From Dehalococcoidales bacterium (lineage in GTDB: Bacteria > Chloroflexota > Dehalococcoidia > Dehalococcoidales > UBA2162), in assembly GCA_016932435.1 (NCBI GenBank), contig JAFGCW010000049.1, positions 4,080 to 68,079 on the forward strand: DNA of 64,000 nucleotides. Reading direction: 5' to 3'. Below are positions 9,317 through 19,330 of this stretch, piece by piece; within the stretch, counting starts at the first letter, position 1, and every line of letters begins with the position of its first letter. The notes beneath the pieces are model-generated. The model ran no database searches. It saw only the letters and a list, made by a program, of their open reading frames with translations, and had not been told where the DNA came from. The translations under genes and the position numbers were made by a program.

Positions 9317-10598
9317 AGAAGATACAGACTACGAATCTTCCTGTCCGATTTGCAGAGGAGCCAAGTTTGTCCATCCCCTTTTAGCTACAGGTAAACCTGA
9401 TTATAGTCAGGTAGTGCCCTGTACCTGTACTAGGCAGGAAGCAGACACCGAACGGAAAGCGCAGCTACAGCGGTATAGCAACCTTGGAAAGTTAATCAGT
9501 GTCAACTTCGATACACTGAATAAAGAGGGGATGAAAGATAATCCATCAGACCGGGAACAATATGGGAAAGCTTACCGGGCGGCGAAAAAATTCGCTGAAA
9601 AACCGCAGGGATGGATTGTTTTTACCGGACCGAGTGGGTGCGGGAAGACATACCTGGCGGCGGCGATTGCCAGCTATCAGATAGAAAATAACGGCCATGT
9701 ATTTTACATAACAACACCTGATTTACTCGATCACCTTCGTTCCAGTTTCAGTCCTGACAGTGATATGCCGTATGATGAATTCTTTGAGCAGGTTCGCAAT
9801 GCTCCTCTATTAATACTGGATGACCTGGGTGCTCAATCAGGTACGCCTTGGGCAAAAGAAAAACTCGAGCAGCTTATCAGCCATCGATATAATAATCAAC
9901 TTCCCACGGCAATAGTGATAATAGGACCTATAGAGGAACAGGACGATAGAATTCGTACCCGGATAGTAAATTCTCCACTATATCAAGTTTGTGCTTTTAA
10001 CGATAAATCACCGTTACTCGTTTATGAATGGCTCCCACAATTTAAACTCCAAAAAGAGATGACATTTGATAATTTTGATCTTAGGAAGGATTTACCAGAA
10101 GATCAACAAGCTAACCTTGAGAATATATTGATATGGTCACGTGAATATGCAGAAAATCCTGTGGGTTGGTTAGTGTTGCTTGGAGATAATGGATGTGGGA
10201 AAACACATCTTGCTGCTGCTATAGTTAATTATCGTTACAAGCAAAACAAGCCGGCAATGTTTATCGTGGTTCCGGATTTCCTCGACCACCTTCGGTCGAC
10301 TTTTAGTCCCGATAGCAGGATATCTTACGACCAGTATTTCGAGAGTGTTAAAAACTCTCCCTTACTCATTCTCGATGATTTTGGAAGACAGACAACCACT
10401 CCTTGGGCGACGGAAAAACTTTACCAGGTTGTTAATTATCGTTATAACGCTCGCCTTCCTATGGTCGTGACGACAAATTGTTCCTTAGACGAATTGGAGA
10501 CACCAATAGCATCCAGGTTGACCGATCCTGATATAAGTGCTGTTGAAAACATAATAGCCCCTGATTATCGTCCACGAACCAAGTATGGATCAAACTGA
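9234..10598 (+). CDS. DnaC/DnaI-like helicase loader with two tandem ATPase domains
   Basis: 454 residues, roughly twice a usual DnaC. A zinc-binding-like module (C37, C40, C63, C65) precedes domain 1 with Walker A GPSGCGKT (132-139) and Walker B LLILDDLG (192-199). Domain 2 repeats it: Walker A GDNGCGKT (317-324), Walker B LLILDDFG, sensor TTN and an Arg-finger-like SR (427-428). The two copies share runs such as PDLLDHLRSSFSPDS/PDFLDHLRSTFSPDS, so they arose by duplication. Domain 1 lacks the TTN and SR elements. It probably loads DnaB. The start is uncertain: GTG 9234, ATG 9237 or TTG 9303. Confidence 0.85.
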   Translation: MMEHISEVLKQTQTNISRVNTDTLSDAKEDTDYESSCPICRGAKFVHPLLATGKPDYSQVVPCTCTRQEADTERKAQLQRYSNLGKLISVNFDTLNKEGMKDNPSDREQYGKAYRAAKKFAEKPQGWIVFTGPSGCGKTYLAAAIASYQIENNGHVFYITTPDLLDHLRSSFSPDSDMPYDEFFEQVRNAPLLILDDLGAQSGTPWAKEKLEQLISHRYNNQLPTAIVIIGPIEEQDDRIRTRIVNSPLYQVCAFNDKSPLLVYEWLPQFKLQKEMTFDNFDLRKDLPEDQQANLENILIWSREYAENPVGWLVLLGDNGCGKTHLAAAIVNYRYKQNKPAMFIVVPDFLDHLRSTFSPDSRISYDQYFESVKNSPLLILDDFGRQTTTPWATEKLYQVVNYRYNARLPMVVTTNCSLDELETPIASRLTDPDISAVENIIAPDYRPRTKYGSN

Positions 10599-10663
10599 AT
10601 TTGCGTACTCGAACGTTATGAAGTACAATAACCGTAATCCTGAGATAGAAAGATAACTGAATT

Positions 10664-11185
10664 ATGGTTAATCTTCCAGTATTGGTATTAAATCAAACCT
10701 ACGAGCCGCTGAATATTTGCAGAGTAAGGCGAGCGATGGTGTTGATATACCAGGATAAGGCTGAGATGCTTGAAAACGGTTATGGTACTATTCGTACCGT
10801 TGACAATGATCTCCCTGTACCTTCGGTAATCAAACTCTCCAGGCTTATTAAACGCCCCCACCAACTTGAAAGGAAACTTACACGCATGGAGATTTTTCGC
10901 AGGGATAATTATACCTGCCAGTATTGCGGGAAGGTAACCCGGAACCTGACTCTCGATCATGTCATTCCCAGGTTCCGTAACGGACAGCATACCTGGGAAA
11001 ATGTTGTGAGTGCCTGCGTACCATGTAATAGAATTAAAGCCGGTAGAACGCCTGAAGAGGCAGGAATGAAACTTCGAACCAAACCTGCTAAACCTCGCCC
11101 GGGTGGTTTGTTCTTTATCCCGTCGCACTATTCACAGGTTCAGGCTGAATGGGAAAAATACTTGCCCCGGGTTAAAGCCAAATAA
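10664..11185 (+). CDS. HNH endonuclease
   Basis: 173 residues. The C-terminal half holds the HNH core: YTCQYCGK, then LTLDHVIPRFRNGQHTWENVVSACVPCN, with CxxC pairs binding zinc and DH-x-P plus N as the catalytic motif. The N-terminus (PVLVLNQTYEPLNICRVRRAMVLI) is the conserved opening of a widespread stand-alone HNH family found on many chromosomes. The biological role of that family is not established; a DNA-repair or restriction role is only a guess. It follows the helicase-loader gene by 65 nt on the same strand. Confidence 0.88.
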   Translation: MVNLPVLVLNQTYEPLNICRVRRAMVLIYQDKAEMLENGYGTIRTVDNDLPVPSVIKLSRLIKRPHQLERKLTRMEIFRRDNYTCQYCGKVTRNLTLDHVIPRFRNGQHTWENVVSACVPCNRIKAGRTPEEAGMKLRTKPAKPRPGGLFFIPSHYSQVQAEWEKYLPRVKAK

Positions 11186-11242
11186 AATAGAGTAAACTTT
11201 GGATTCTGGTAGAAACGTAACTGGTTTTAGCCTGTGAACTTA

Positions 11243-11803
11243 TTATTCTTCTTCTGCGGGAGCGTATGGCGGTTCATTGATAAGTCCCGCTAAGATGTTA
11301 TACCAGGTGTAATCAACCAGAGCTATATCGGTTGTGCTTGGTGCCTGTACGTAATAAAAGGCTTCATTGGGTGTAGCATCGCCTACATTGATATTCATTT
11401 CTTTCCCGTCTGTTAAAACGAGTGAGATCCTTAGTTTCGGATCGTTTAATCCGAATTCCTCCAGTTTTTCAGGTGTCGCATCTTCAGCTATGACCCGGTC
11501 AGCACCTGGACCGCTTAGTAGCAAGGGTATACCTCCACCCCAGCGCTTGCTGTCGACCGGTGTTTTTTCTTCGTCGTCAAAATACCATGGGAATTCGTCT
11601 TCTTTGGATATTTTTATAAAAGACTCAGACTTCCCTTCACGCGGAAGCTCGAGTGTGATATGGTCTATATCCTCCATCTCGATCATCCAGACAAATTCCT
11701 GGACATCAGGTGTTTCCGGTAGCTCAGGCATATTCAGAAAATAGAACAATCCCCCTGTAATCAGGAGAATAATAAGCAATATCAGGATGTTCTGGGTTTT
11801 CAA
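11243..11803 (-). CDS. DUF4340-family membrane-anchored protein
   Basis: 186 residues. A single N-terminal membrane helix (ILILLIILLITGGLFYFL) is followed by an extracellular domain of the DUF4340 type: DIDHITLELP, a WYFDDEE stretch, ATPEKLEEFGLNDPKLRISLVLTDGKEMNINVG, then FYYVQ. DUF4340 genes are regularly found behind gldG-like ABC genes, as here (34 nt after the GldG-like gene). Function is unknown; it probably works with the neighbouring export system at the outer membrane face. The acidic C-terminus (PAEEE) is without special features. Confidence 0.82.
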   Translation of the reverse strand: MKTQNILILLIILLITGGLFYFLNMPELPETPDVQEFVWMIEMEDIDHITLELPREGKSESFIKISKEDEFPWYFDDEEKTPVDSKRWGGGIPLLLSGPGADRVIAEDATPEKLEEFGLNDPKLRISLVLTDGKEMNINVGDATPNEAFYYVQAPSTTDIALVDYTWYNILAGLINEPPYAPAEEE

Positions 11804-11836
11804 AAGAAACGTCCTCCCCGGAATAGGTTCTCTGAA

Positions 11837-13444
11837 TTATCTTCGGCGCCACCAAATAACTGTGCCGGCGACCAGTACCAGCAACGGTAGAAGTCCGATG
11901 CTGGAGACACGGATGAATGTTTCTTCTTCCGGTGTTAATACCAGGCTGCGGTAGGGAAGTACTTTACGTTCTATCTTGATTAGTTCTTCACCGGTAGTAA
12001 TGTATTCGAACATATACAGGAACTGGTATATATTATCGGCATTGTATAAGTGTTGGTTCGAGGCAAAGTCCGAATCACCGAGTACCATGATCTGAGCTAT
12101 CTTGGTGCCTTCCGGTAAAGTTCCGTCTTCATTAAGCTCTTCTTTCGGAGGATAGATAGCTTCCCATACTCCTAACATCCTGTTGCCCAGCTTTTCTGTT
12201 TCTTCGTCAAATTCGGGTTCGACGGTCGGATCAAAGTCTGCTTCGACCCAGCTCGCCAGACTTGTGTAGAAAAGTGGCGCAATATAGACATTGTCCGGTG
12301 GTTCTTCTACCGGAACGATGGATACAGCTCCCGGATAATATGTTTCCGCTATTCCGAAAAGGTTGCCGAACGAATTTTGACTTCTCGGTATAATTGGAAT
12401 GTTAGGCGTGGAATAATAGGCGGATTGATCGATTACTGTTCCTTCTTCGATGTTTATCCAGTACTCGCCGATAAATTCTTTCATATCCTCGATAGTTCGC
12501 GGATTGATGAGTATGATCAACCAGCCTTTATTCTCAATGTAATCCCGTATAATGTTATATTCAGGTATACTGAGCGGATTCTGAGGAGCTGCAATGACCA
12601 GCACAGTACAATCGTCGGGAATTTCCCCCGCAGCCATGAGATCAAGACTCTCTACTTTGTATAAAATATCTTTTAACGCCTGAGCCGCGTAGGCGTAATT
12701 ACCTGTTGTTGCGATACTCTCCTCTCCGTGTCCGGTGAGGAAATATGCTTTCTTTTGTACGATTCCGGTAACCTCGAGGATTGCGCTGGTAAAAGGATTT
12801 TCCATCTCAATACCCGCTATCTGCCCTCCGCTGGTTATTACCATATCCTCAGGAGTAACAATACGACGGCCGATTTCGGTTTCAAAAACGATCGACTGGT
12901 ACTCGGCAATACCGTACTCTCGGGTTGTCTCCGGTTGTTCGTCAGGGTCTATTACCGTGACGGTCAGTAAATCCGTATAGACCTGGTATTCTGAGAGTAG
13001 ATTCTGTGCATAGGTCGGTAAACCTAATCCGTAAACATCCTGGGGAGTGAAAAAGCATATTGCTTCGACGGGTATGGACATTTCGGCCAGTACGTCTTTT
13101 GTTTGAGAAGTAAGTGTGAATTGTGCTAACTCGGTAATATCGTATCTCTTGTTATACTGAAAACTGATAGCATTGACCAGTATGATAATACCGATGAAGA
13201 CAAATACCATAACGGTATTACCCGTGCTGAACCTGCCGCGTCTTCCTGTGACTGCCCCTTTTACTCTCCTGAAATCAATAATAGCGGCGGTTATCAGAAG
13301 GAGAACGCCGAGAGCCAGGATCATCCAGGAGGCAAGCCGAAGACTCTCAACGGCTAAGAGCAGGATAAATCCTATAAGTAATGATGCCAGGCCAAATCCG
13401 GCTATCGTTCCTGCGTATTTGTATATTGGAGGTGTTGTGCGCAT
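11837..13444 (-). CDS. GldG-like ABC-transporter auxiliary protein
   Basis: 535 residues. It has two or three hydrophobic segments at the N-terminus, a long soluble part with YNKRYDITELAQFTLTSQTKDVLAEM (typical GldG/IFT52-like opening), YLLSEYQVYTDLLTVTVIDPDEQPE-type sequence, FLTGHGEESI, and one C-terminal membrane helix followed by WWRRR. Such proteins pair with an ABC-2 permease and ATPase in gliding and non-gliding bacteria alike; substrate is unknown. Start ATG abuts the permease stop. The operon order ATPase, permease, GldG-like, DUF4340 is the classic one. Confidence 0.85.
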   Translation of the reverse strand: MRTTPPIYKYAGTIAGFGLASLLIGFILLLAVESLRLASWMILALGVLLLITAAIIDFRRVKGAVTGRRGRFSTGNTVMVFVFIGIIILVNAISFQYNKRYDITELAQFTLTSQTKDVLAEMSIPVEAICFFTPQDVYGLGLPTYAQNLLSEYQVYTDLLTVTVIDPDEQPETTREYGIAEYQSIVFETEIGRRIVTPEDMVITSGGQIAGIEMENPFTSAILEVTGIVQKKAYFLTGHGEESIATTGNYAYAAQALKDILYKVESLDLMAAGEIPDDCTVLVIAAPQNPLSIPEYNIIRDYIENKGWLIILINPRTIEDMKEFIGEYWINIEEGTVIDQSAYYSTPNIPIIPRSQNSFGNLFGIAETYYPGAVSIVPVEEPPDNVYIAPLFYTSLASWVEADFDPTVEPEFDEETEKLGNRMLGVWEAIYPPKEELNEDGTLPEGTKIAQIMVLGDSDFASNQHLYNADNIYQFLYMFEYITTGEELIKIERKVLPYRSLVLTPEEETFIRVSSIGLLPLLVLVAGTVIWWRRR

Positions 13445-14158
13445 CTAGCTGTACCTGCTGTTTTCGATTGATCTTATTGCCAGGAAGAGGAATAACGCAG
13501 TGATACTTATATAGTATATGATACCTCTCGTATCGATGAATCCGGAAAGGAAATCAGGATAGTAATACTGCAACGAAAAATATTGTATTACGTTACCTAG
13601 TGCCTCGGGGAGATATCCTGCCGCAACTCCGATATACCAGAGTCCGAAGAGGATTCCTCCGGCGACAACAGCTGATACTATCTGGTTGGACGAAAGCGTA
13701 GAAGTAAATATACCTACCGAAAGGCATGTCATTCCTAACAGGAACATACCGATATAGCCTGAAATTATCGGTCCCGGATCCGGATCACCATAGATTTCAA
13801 GGAGGATCGGATAAAGCACGGTAAGTCCAAGCATGATTGCGAGCATTCCTAAACTGCCCAGGAACTTTCCCAGTATTAATTCGCTGTCTCTGATAGGTGA
13901 GGTAAGCAGTAATTCAAGAGTACCGAGTTTTCTCTCCTCGGAAATTAATCGCATCGTGATAACAGCTGTCATCAGTAGCAGTACCAGACTGCCCCAGTTT
14001 AAAAAGCCGCTTATGCTGGTTTCATAATAGGCTGCTGAACTCAATACGCTGAAGAAAAGACCGGCAAGAGCCAGAAAAATACAGATGACTATATAGGCCA
14101 TCGGTGATGTTAGATATACTTTAAGCTCTCTTTGAGCTATAGTCAGCGTGTTTTTCAC
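13445..14158 (-). CDS. ABC-2 type permease (GldF-like)
   Basis: 237 residues with six predicted membrane segments. The opening NTLTIAQRELKVYLTSPMAYIV and the intracellular loop TMRLISEERKLGTLELLLTSPIRDSELILGKFLG are hallmarks of ABC-2 permeases of the GldF/NosY type, where the loop contacts the ATPase. It lies 2 nt after the ATPase gene and directly before the GldG-like gene. It forms the membrane channel of the export system; substrate unknown. Confidence 0.9.
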   Translation of the reverse strand: MKNTLTIAQRELKVYLTSPMAYIVICIFLALAGLFFSVLSSAAYYETSISGFLNWGSLVLLLMTAVITMRLISEERKLGTLELLLTSPIRDSELILGKFLGSLGMLAIMLGLTVLYPILLEIYGDPDPGPIISGYIGMFLLGMTCLSVGIFTSTLSSNQIVSAVVAGGILFGLWYIGVAAGYLPEALGNVIQYFSLQYYYPDFLSGFIDTRGIIYYISITALFLFLAIRSIENSRYS

Positions 14159-14160
14159 CG

Positions 14161-15093
14161 TTATTCTTCCTCGTCTTCTTCCGTAGTAAGTTTCAGGAAG
14201 ACATCCTCGAGACTCATCTCGATAGACTCCATTGAAAGCAGTGTCCAGCCGCCTTTCATTATTGCTTCGGTTATTTTACTTCGCAAGTCCTGGTTTACCG
14301 GGTATTCTGCGATATGATGACGTTCGTCGATCATTTTAACACTGGTAATACCCCTGATCTGTCGTAAACTCTTCGTCACGTCATCCGCGGGTCCCTGTAC
14401 CTCAAGACGTATACGCTTTGACTTGCCTACCATTGATGACAGGTTCTCGATTTTGTCTTCGGCTATGATTTTACCTTCATGGATAATGATAACCCTGTCA
14501 CAGGTCATACTTACTTCCGGGAGAATATGCGTTGATAGTAGTATTGTACTGGTTTCACCCAGTTCCTTGATAAGTTGCCGTGTCATTGCTACCTGGATAG
14601 GATCTATACCTACTGTGGGTTCATCCATAATTAGAACGTCGGGCTCATGAATGATAGCTTGACCTACCCCCACGCGCTGTCGGAATCCTTTTGAAAGCTT
14701 ACCGATATATACATCTCTGTATTCTTCCAGGTGACATGTCTCGACTACATCATTTACTCTCTTTTTAATCCTCTCTTTATCAAGTCCTCTGAGTTTAGCC
14801 CAGAATTCAAGGTAAGAGCGGACCGTCATATCTGTATAAAGGGGGACTGATTCGGCGAAATACCCTATATGCTTACGTGCTTCGAGAGACTCGGATAAAA
14901 CACTTTTATCGGCAATCCATGCCTCTCCCCGTGTAGGCGCGAGAAATCCGGTGAGTATCCGCATCGTGGTAGTTTTACCGGCAGCGTTAGGGCCAAGGAA
15001 GCCGACGATTTCTCCCTTTGCAACGCTGAAACTGATGTTGTCGAGTGCCAGCCGTTTATTGTAATATTTTGTAAGATTTCTTACTCTGATCAT
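14161..15093 (-). CDS. ABC transporter ATP-binding protein (GldA-like)
   Basis: 310 residues. Walker A GPNAAGKTT (residues about 34-42), Q-loop region IGYFAESVPLYTDMTV, signature LSKGFRQRVG and Walker B VLIMDEPTVGIDP are all present, followed by the C-terminal extension common to ABC-2 export ATPases. The Ala in GPNAAGKTT replaces the usual Gly/Ser, a common variant. Together with the permease and GldG-like protein it makes one exporter. It starts 30 nt after the PpiC-type gene, so the foldase may be co-transcribed. Confidence 0.92.
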   Translation of the reverse strand: MIRVRNLTKYYNKRLALDNISFSVAKGEIVGFLGPNAAGKTTTMRILTGFLAPTRGEAWIADKSVLSESLEARKHIGYFAESVPLYTDMTVRSYLEFWAKLRGLDKERIKKRVNDVVETCHLEEYRDVYIGKLSKGFRQRVGVGQAIIHEPDVLIMDEPTVGIDPIQVAMTRQLIKELGETSTILLSTHILPEVSMTCDRVIIIHEGKIIAEDKIENLSSMVGKSKRIRLEVQGPADDVTKSLRQIRGITSVKMIDERHHIAEYPVNQDLRSKITEAIMKGGWTLLSMESIEMSLEDVFLKLTTEEDEEE

Positions 15094-15123
15094 TACACTA
15101 TCTGATTTTATCGTTATTATAAC

Positions 15124-16161
15124 CTATTTGTCACCAACAAGCTTTTGTAACTGCCAGTTTATCCATGCGTAGGTCTCTGAATCAAATCCGTTATTTATAC
15201 CGTGATATTTTATTTCATGTTCGGAAAACATCTGTGAGATCCATTGTTCAAAAGCGTTCTCATGTATTTTATTAATATACTTCTCATCTATTTCACGTGA
15301 ATCTGATTTTTCAGAAACCATTATCAGGTAATAATTAACGTATGAAGGCGAGGTTGAATCCATTACTGATGTATCATAATAGGGTATTGGTTCGCTTATC
15401 ATACCGATATCAAGACTGAACGCTTCTTCATCCAGCCTTGACTCGAAAGCAACTTTTCTAGGTATCCACCCGTAATCGCCACCTGCTTCTCTGGATGAAA
15501 CCTCAAGAGACACCTCGCGGGCCAGGTCGGCGAAATCCTCACCTGCTTCAAATCGTGCTTTCGTTTCTTCAGCCTCTTCTTCCGTGTCAGTGAGTATCAC
15601 GTGAAGATGGACCTGTTCCGCTGTGGTGGGAGTAATCTCCGATACAAGGTCGTAGAATATTTCAGCTATTACCTGAGTAGCTACAATGTCACGGTATTCG
15701 TCTTCTGATAATTTACTTTCGTTGAGACGCTGTCTTAGCCATTCTTTAAACTCGCTCTGGGTTATCGGTTCATCGTCACCGCTGGCCATCTCGATCATCT
15801 TATCTTCAACTGCTTCCGGGCTTATCTCTATACCTGCCGCTTCTGCTTCTTGTTTAAGTACCATTTCCCTGGTTATGTTTGTCAGAGCACCCATTGGATC
15901 TGATCCGGAAGCGTAGCATCTCCTGACAAAATAGTCCATGCTTACAAGTTCCCCGTCCACGGATATTACATCTATTCGGAGGTATTTCTGATCTTCACTG
16001 AAATAATGGTTGATTCCGACAATAATAGCAATTATTACAATGAAGATAACTGAAATGGTGATAATAAGACGTCTGCCACTCCAGACGTTCTCTACTGCCT
16101 GCGCTTCCGCCGCTCGTTTTTCAGTTTCTCTTTCGATTCGTTTTCGTTTTGCTTTAGACAT
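15124..16161 (-). CDS. Membrane-anchored PpiC-type peptidyl-prolyl isomerase (SurA/PrsA-like)
   Basis: 345 residues. A charged cytoplasmic start (KAKRKRIERETEKR), one membrane helix near residues 30-49, a SurA-N-like helical part (residues 80-180), then a parvulin domain: VHLHVILTDTEEEAEETKARFEAGEDFADLAREVS, GGDYGWIPR, DEEAFSLDIGMISEPI. Proteins of this shape help extracytoplasmic proteins fold. Its place at the head of the ABC export operon suggests it assists products of that system, which is inference only. Confidence 0.88.
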   Translation of the reverse strand: MSKAKRKRIERETEKRAAEAQAVENVWSGRRLIITISVIFIVIIAIIVGINHYFSEDQKYLRIDVISVDGELVSMDYFVRRCYASGSDPMGALTNITREMVLKQEAEAAGIEISPEAVEDKMIEMASGDDEPITQSEFKEWLRQRLNESKLSEDEYRDIVATQVIAEIFYDLVSEITPTTAEQVHLHVILTDTEEEAEETKARFEAGEDFADLAREVSLEVSSREAGGDYGWIPRKVAFESRLDEEAFSLDIGMISEPIPYYDTSVMDSTSPSYVNYYLIMVSEKSDSREIDEKYINKIHENAFEQWISQMFSEHEIKYHGINNGFDSETYAWINWQLQKLVGDK

Positions 16162-16281
16162 AATTACCTTATTAAAGCAATACCGGATTATCTTGGCGGC
16201 AGGTATAGATACGGAAAAATGGGGATGAAAAGCTGTTGCTTACTCCATCCACCCAGATCCGCATTATCAGATTCTAACGGC

Positions 16282-17265
16282 CTATACCCGGTGACAGGCT
16301 ACCCAGTGATCATTACCAATATCCCGGAATTCAGGAGTCTGTTCTCTGCATATGTCTATTGCCATATGGCATCGGGGATGGAAATTACATCCGGGAGGGG
16401 GATTAATAGGACTGGGTACATCACCCGTTAATAAAACCCGCTTTCGCTGACGGTCAACCGCAGGATCAGGTATAGGCACTGCTGATAGCAGAGCTTGAGT
16501 GTAGGGATGGAGCGGGTTGTCATAAAGTTCATCACTATTGGTGATTTCCATAATCTTCCCCAGGTACATGACCGCCACCCGGTCACTAATATGACGGACT
16601 ACGGAAAGATCGTGAGCAATAAAGAGGTATGTGAGATTCATCTCTTCGCGCAGTCTGATTAACAATGTAATAATCTGTGTCTGAATCGATACGTCCAGGG
16701 CGGATACAGGCTCATCACAGATGATAAGCTCCGGTCTTGTTGCCAGAGCTCGAGCAATCCCTACCCGCTGTCTCTGTCCTCCACTGAACTCGTGTGGATA
16801 CCTGTCTGCCATATATGGTTCAAGCTGAACGAGTCTTAACAATTCGGCAACTTGCTCGTTATACTCTTTCCCTCTTTTTACGAGGTCATGAACGAGCATT
16901 GGCTCGCCAATAAGACTACCGGCGTTCATACGAGGATCGAGTGAAGCATAAGGGTCCTGGAAAATCAACTGCATATCTTTTCTGGCGTGACGTAAAGTAT
17001 TCCCCTTCAATTTCGTGACGTCTCTGCCATTGAAAGTGATTTTGCCATCGGTAATCTTATATAGCTGTAATATGCAGCGTCCGGTGGTAGTCTTGCCGCA
17101 TCCACTTTCTCCTACCAGCCCGAGTGTTTCACCTTTTCTGATATCAAAACTTACCCCGTCGATTGCTTTTACGTCACCGACCTTTCTTCTCATGACACCG
17201 GCGAGGACGGGGAAATACATATATAGATTTTCGACTTCAACTAAATTCTCAGTGTTTGTTGCCAT
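16282..17265 (-). CDS. oppF: Oligopeptide/dipeptide ABC transporter ATPase, OppF type
   Basis: 327 residues. Walker [10 protein letters not shown], signature [16 protein letters not shown], Walker [15 protein letters not shown], and the C-terminal oligo_HPY domain ([16 protein letters not shown], then [11 protein letters not shown] with Cys for an Fe-S-like or zinc site). This is the OppF-type partner of the upstream OppD, energising uptake of peptides or related solutes. The ATG overlaps the oppD stop. Four genes oppB-C-D-F run together on the minus strand. Confidence 0.93.
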   Translation of the reverse strand: MATNTENLVEVENLYMYFPVLAGVMRRKVGDVKAIDGVSFDIRKGETLGLVGESGCGKTTTGRCILQLYKITDGKITFNGRDVTKLKGNTLRHARKDMQLIFQDPYASLDPRMNAGSLIGEPMLVHDLVKRGKEYNEQVAELLRLVQLEPYMADRYPHEFSGGQRQRVGIARALATRPELIICDEPVSALDVSIQTQIITLLIRLREEMNLTYLFIAHDLSVVRHISDRVAVMYLGKIMEITNSDELYDNPLHPYTQALLSAVPIPDPAVDRQRKRVLLTGDVPSPINPPPGCNFHPRCHMAIDICREQTPEFRDIGNDHWVACHRV

Positions 17266-18269
17266 TAGTCTTCTTCTTCCCTCTTAAAAATATCAAGCTC
17301 ATTTCTTCTGAAACAGGCTGACAGGTGATTTTCTCCTACTTCCTCAAGTTCAGGTCTTTCTGTATGACACTTATCGATAGCGAATTTACATCTAGGAGAG
17401 AACGCACATCCTGCAGGAAGATGAGCCAAATGAGGAGGCAAGCCATCGATTACGTATAGTTTTCTATCTCGAGGCAGGTCCAGTCTTGGAACTGATCGGA
17501 TTAGACCCATAGTATATGGATGTCTGGGTGCACCGTATATTTCGTCCGTCGGTCCTGACTCTACAAGCCTGCCCGCGTACATAACATTGACCCGATCAAC
17601 ATATCGTGCAACGACCCCAAGATTATGAGTGATCAAAATCACTGCGGTACCATATTGACTGCGTAAATTATCAATCAATTCAAGGAGCTGTGCCTGAACC
17701 GTAACATCGAGTGATGTTGTCGGCTCATCCGCGATTATCAGGTCAGGATTACATGCGAGAGCCATCGCCATCATAATACGCTGTTGCATACCTCCGCTGA
17801 ACTGGTATGGATAATCTTCAGCTCGTCTTTCCGCATCCGGGATACCGACAAGCTTGATAAGCTTAACAGCTTCTTCGTATCCTTCGTGTCTGTTTATTCC
17901 GCGGTGCAGTTCGAGGGATTCAGCCAGTTGAAGCCTAACGGAAAGCACAGGGTTCAACGAAGTAGTGGGTTCTTGGAATATCATGGCGATTTGAGCACCC
18001 CTGACCTTCCGAAGCTCTTCATCCGTGGCTCTTAACAGGTCTTTTCCTTTGAATAATACCTTCCCGCCGACTATTATTCCAGGCGGATAGGGAATAAGCT
18101 GGAGGATGGACATTGCACTTACGCTTTTTCCACATGCGCTTTCGCCCACCAGCCCCAACGACTCGCCTTTGTTAACATAGTAGCTAACGCCGTCGACTGC
18201 CCTTACTTCTCCCTCTTCCGTGTAGAAATAAGTCTTGAGGTCTTCGATTTCGATTACTTTCTCTGCGAT
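17265..18269 (-). CDS. oppD: Oligopeptide/dipeptide ABC transporter ATPase, OppD type, apparent AUC start
   Basis: 334 residues when read from the homologous N-terminus ([19 protein letters not shown]). Walker A GESACGKS, signature [15 protein letters not shown], Walker [14 protein letters not shown] and the [13 protein letters not shown]-terminal domain are present. No ATG, GTG or TTG exists in frame between the upstream stop TGA (18276-18278) and residue 38. An ATC at 18267-18269 sits exactly where family starts occur, with GAGGTGA at proper distance, so an AUC start is inferred. A base error turning ATG into ATC is the main alternative. A TTG at 18156-18158 would lose the first beta strands. 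Confidence 0.85.
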   Translation of the reverse strand: MAEKVIEIEDLKTYFYTEEGEVRAVDGVSYYVNKGESLGLVGESACGKSVSAMSILQLIPYPPGIIVGGKVLFKGKDLLRATDEELRKVRGAQIAMIFQEPTTSLNPVLSVRLQLAESLELHRGINRHEGYEEAVKLIKLVGIPDAERRAEDYPYQFSGGMQQRIMMAMALACNPDLIIADEPTTSLDVTVQAQLLELIDNLRSQYGTAVILITHNLGVVARYVDRVNVMYAGRLVESGPTDEIYGAPRHPYTMGLIRSVPRLDLPRDRKLYVIDGLPPHLAHLPAGCAFSPRCKFAIDKCHTERPELEEVGENHLSACFRRNELDIFKREEED

Positions 18270-18315
18270 CTCAAATCACCTCGTTTCTTTAACATTAACT
18301 AATACTCAATCGAGC

Positions 18316-19317
18316 TTAGTTTCTTAATAACGCACTCCGCTTTTCAGCTTCGGCTTTTTTCTTTTCTACCAGTTTCTCAAGTTTCTCCTGGTTTCCGGAT
18401 AGCCCACCGAATCGTCCCAGACCACCTCTTAATCGCGGATCGAAAAGATCTCTTACCGCATCACCAAGCATGTTCACACCGTAGACGACGACCGCAAGTG
18501 CCAGACCAGGCCAGAGAGCCATCCAGGGAGCCTGCAACATATACTGACGTCCGGTTCCACTGAGCATTCCTCCCCAACTCGGTACGGGAGGTGGGATACC
18601 AAAGCCAAGGAAGCTTAAGGATGCTTCGGCAAGTATGAATCCTCCAAGACCAGTAGAGAAACCGATTATCATGATCGGTAGAATATTAGGTAATACATGG
18701 CGCATTAAAATAGTCCATGTCGGTACACCGATTGCCCTTGCGGCTTCGAAATATACGTCTTCTTTAATACGTATAACAGCACTTCTTGATACTCTCGAAC
18801 CGCCTCCGAGACCCATCGAAACACCGAGTACAATGATAACCTGCATAAGCCCTGGACCGAGAATCGACATAACGATAAGGTAAAGTACCAGCGGTGGGAA
18901 ACACATCCAGGCATCGACGAACCTTTGGACGGTCATATCGTACTTTCCGCCAAGGAACCCGGAAATGGCACCTACCAGGAAACTTACCGTAGAACTGATA
19001 GCCGAACCGGCAAGTGCGACTATCATCGAGATCCTGGCTCCGAAAATAATACGGCTTAGGAGGTCTCTACCGAGGTTGTCGCACCCGAGCAGGTGATCGA
19101 ATGATGGACCGTCGAGTCGGTCGGAAAGTATTATTTGGTTATATCCGTAAGGTGACAGCCACTCTGAGAATATACCTGCCAAGAGTAGTGTTATCACGAT
19201 GATAAGACCAATCAGACCGAGCGGCTTTTCCTTGATAAGCCGAATAAAGAAGTCTGCAACCGGATTACGCCGCTTGCGTACGTCCGACGACTGTATGCCT
19301 TGGGCCGTAGCTGCCAT
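18316..19317 (-). CDS. oppC: Oligopeptide/dipeptide ABC transporter permease, OppC type
   Basis: 333 residues with about six membrane segments. It has the OppC N-terminal extension, DRLDGPSFDHLLGCDNLGRDLLSRIIFGAR (typical of OppC/DppC, xxHxxGTDxxGRDxxSR), and the EAA-type loop EAARAIGVPTWTILMRHVLPNILP. The C-terminus adds a Lys/Glu-rich tail of about 30 residues after LFDPRLRGG. It pairs with OppB in the inner membrane, 14 nt downstream of oppB. Confidence 0.92.
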   Translation of the reverse strand: MAATAQGIQSSDVRKRRNPVADFFIRLIKEKPLGLIGLIIVITLLLAGIFSEWLSPYGYNQIILSDRLDGPSFDHLLGCDNLGRDLLSRIIFGARISMIVALAGSAISSTVSFLVGAISGFLGGKYDMTVQRFVDAWMCFPPLVLYLIVMSILGPGLMQVIIVLGVSMGLGGGSRVSRSAVIRIKEDVYFEAARAIGVPTWTILMRHVLPNILPIMIIGFSTGLGGFILAEASLSFLGFGIPPPVPSWGGMLSGTGRQYMLQAPWMALWPGLALAVVVYGVNMLGDAVRDLFDPRLRGGLGRFGGLSGNQEKLEKLVEKKKAEAEKRSALLRN

Positions 19318-19330
19318 TATTTACATACTC

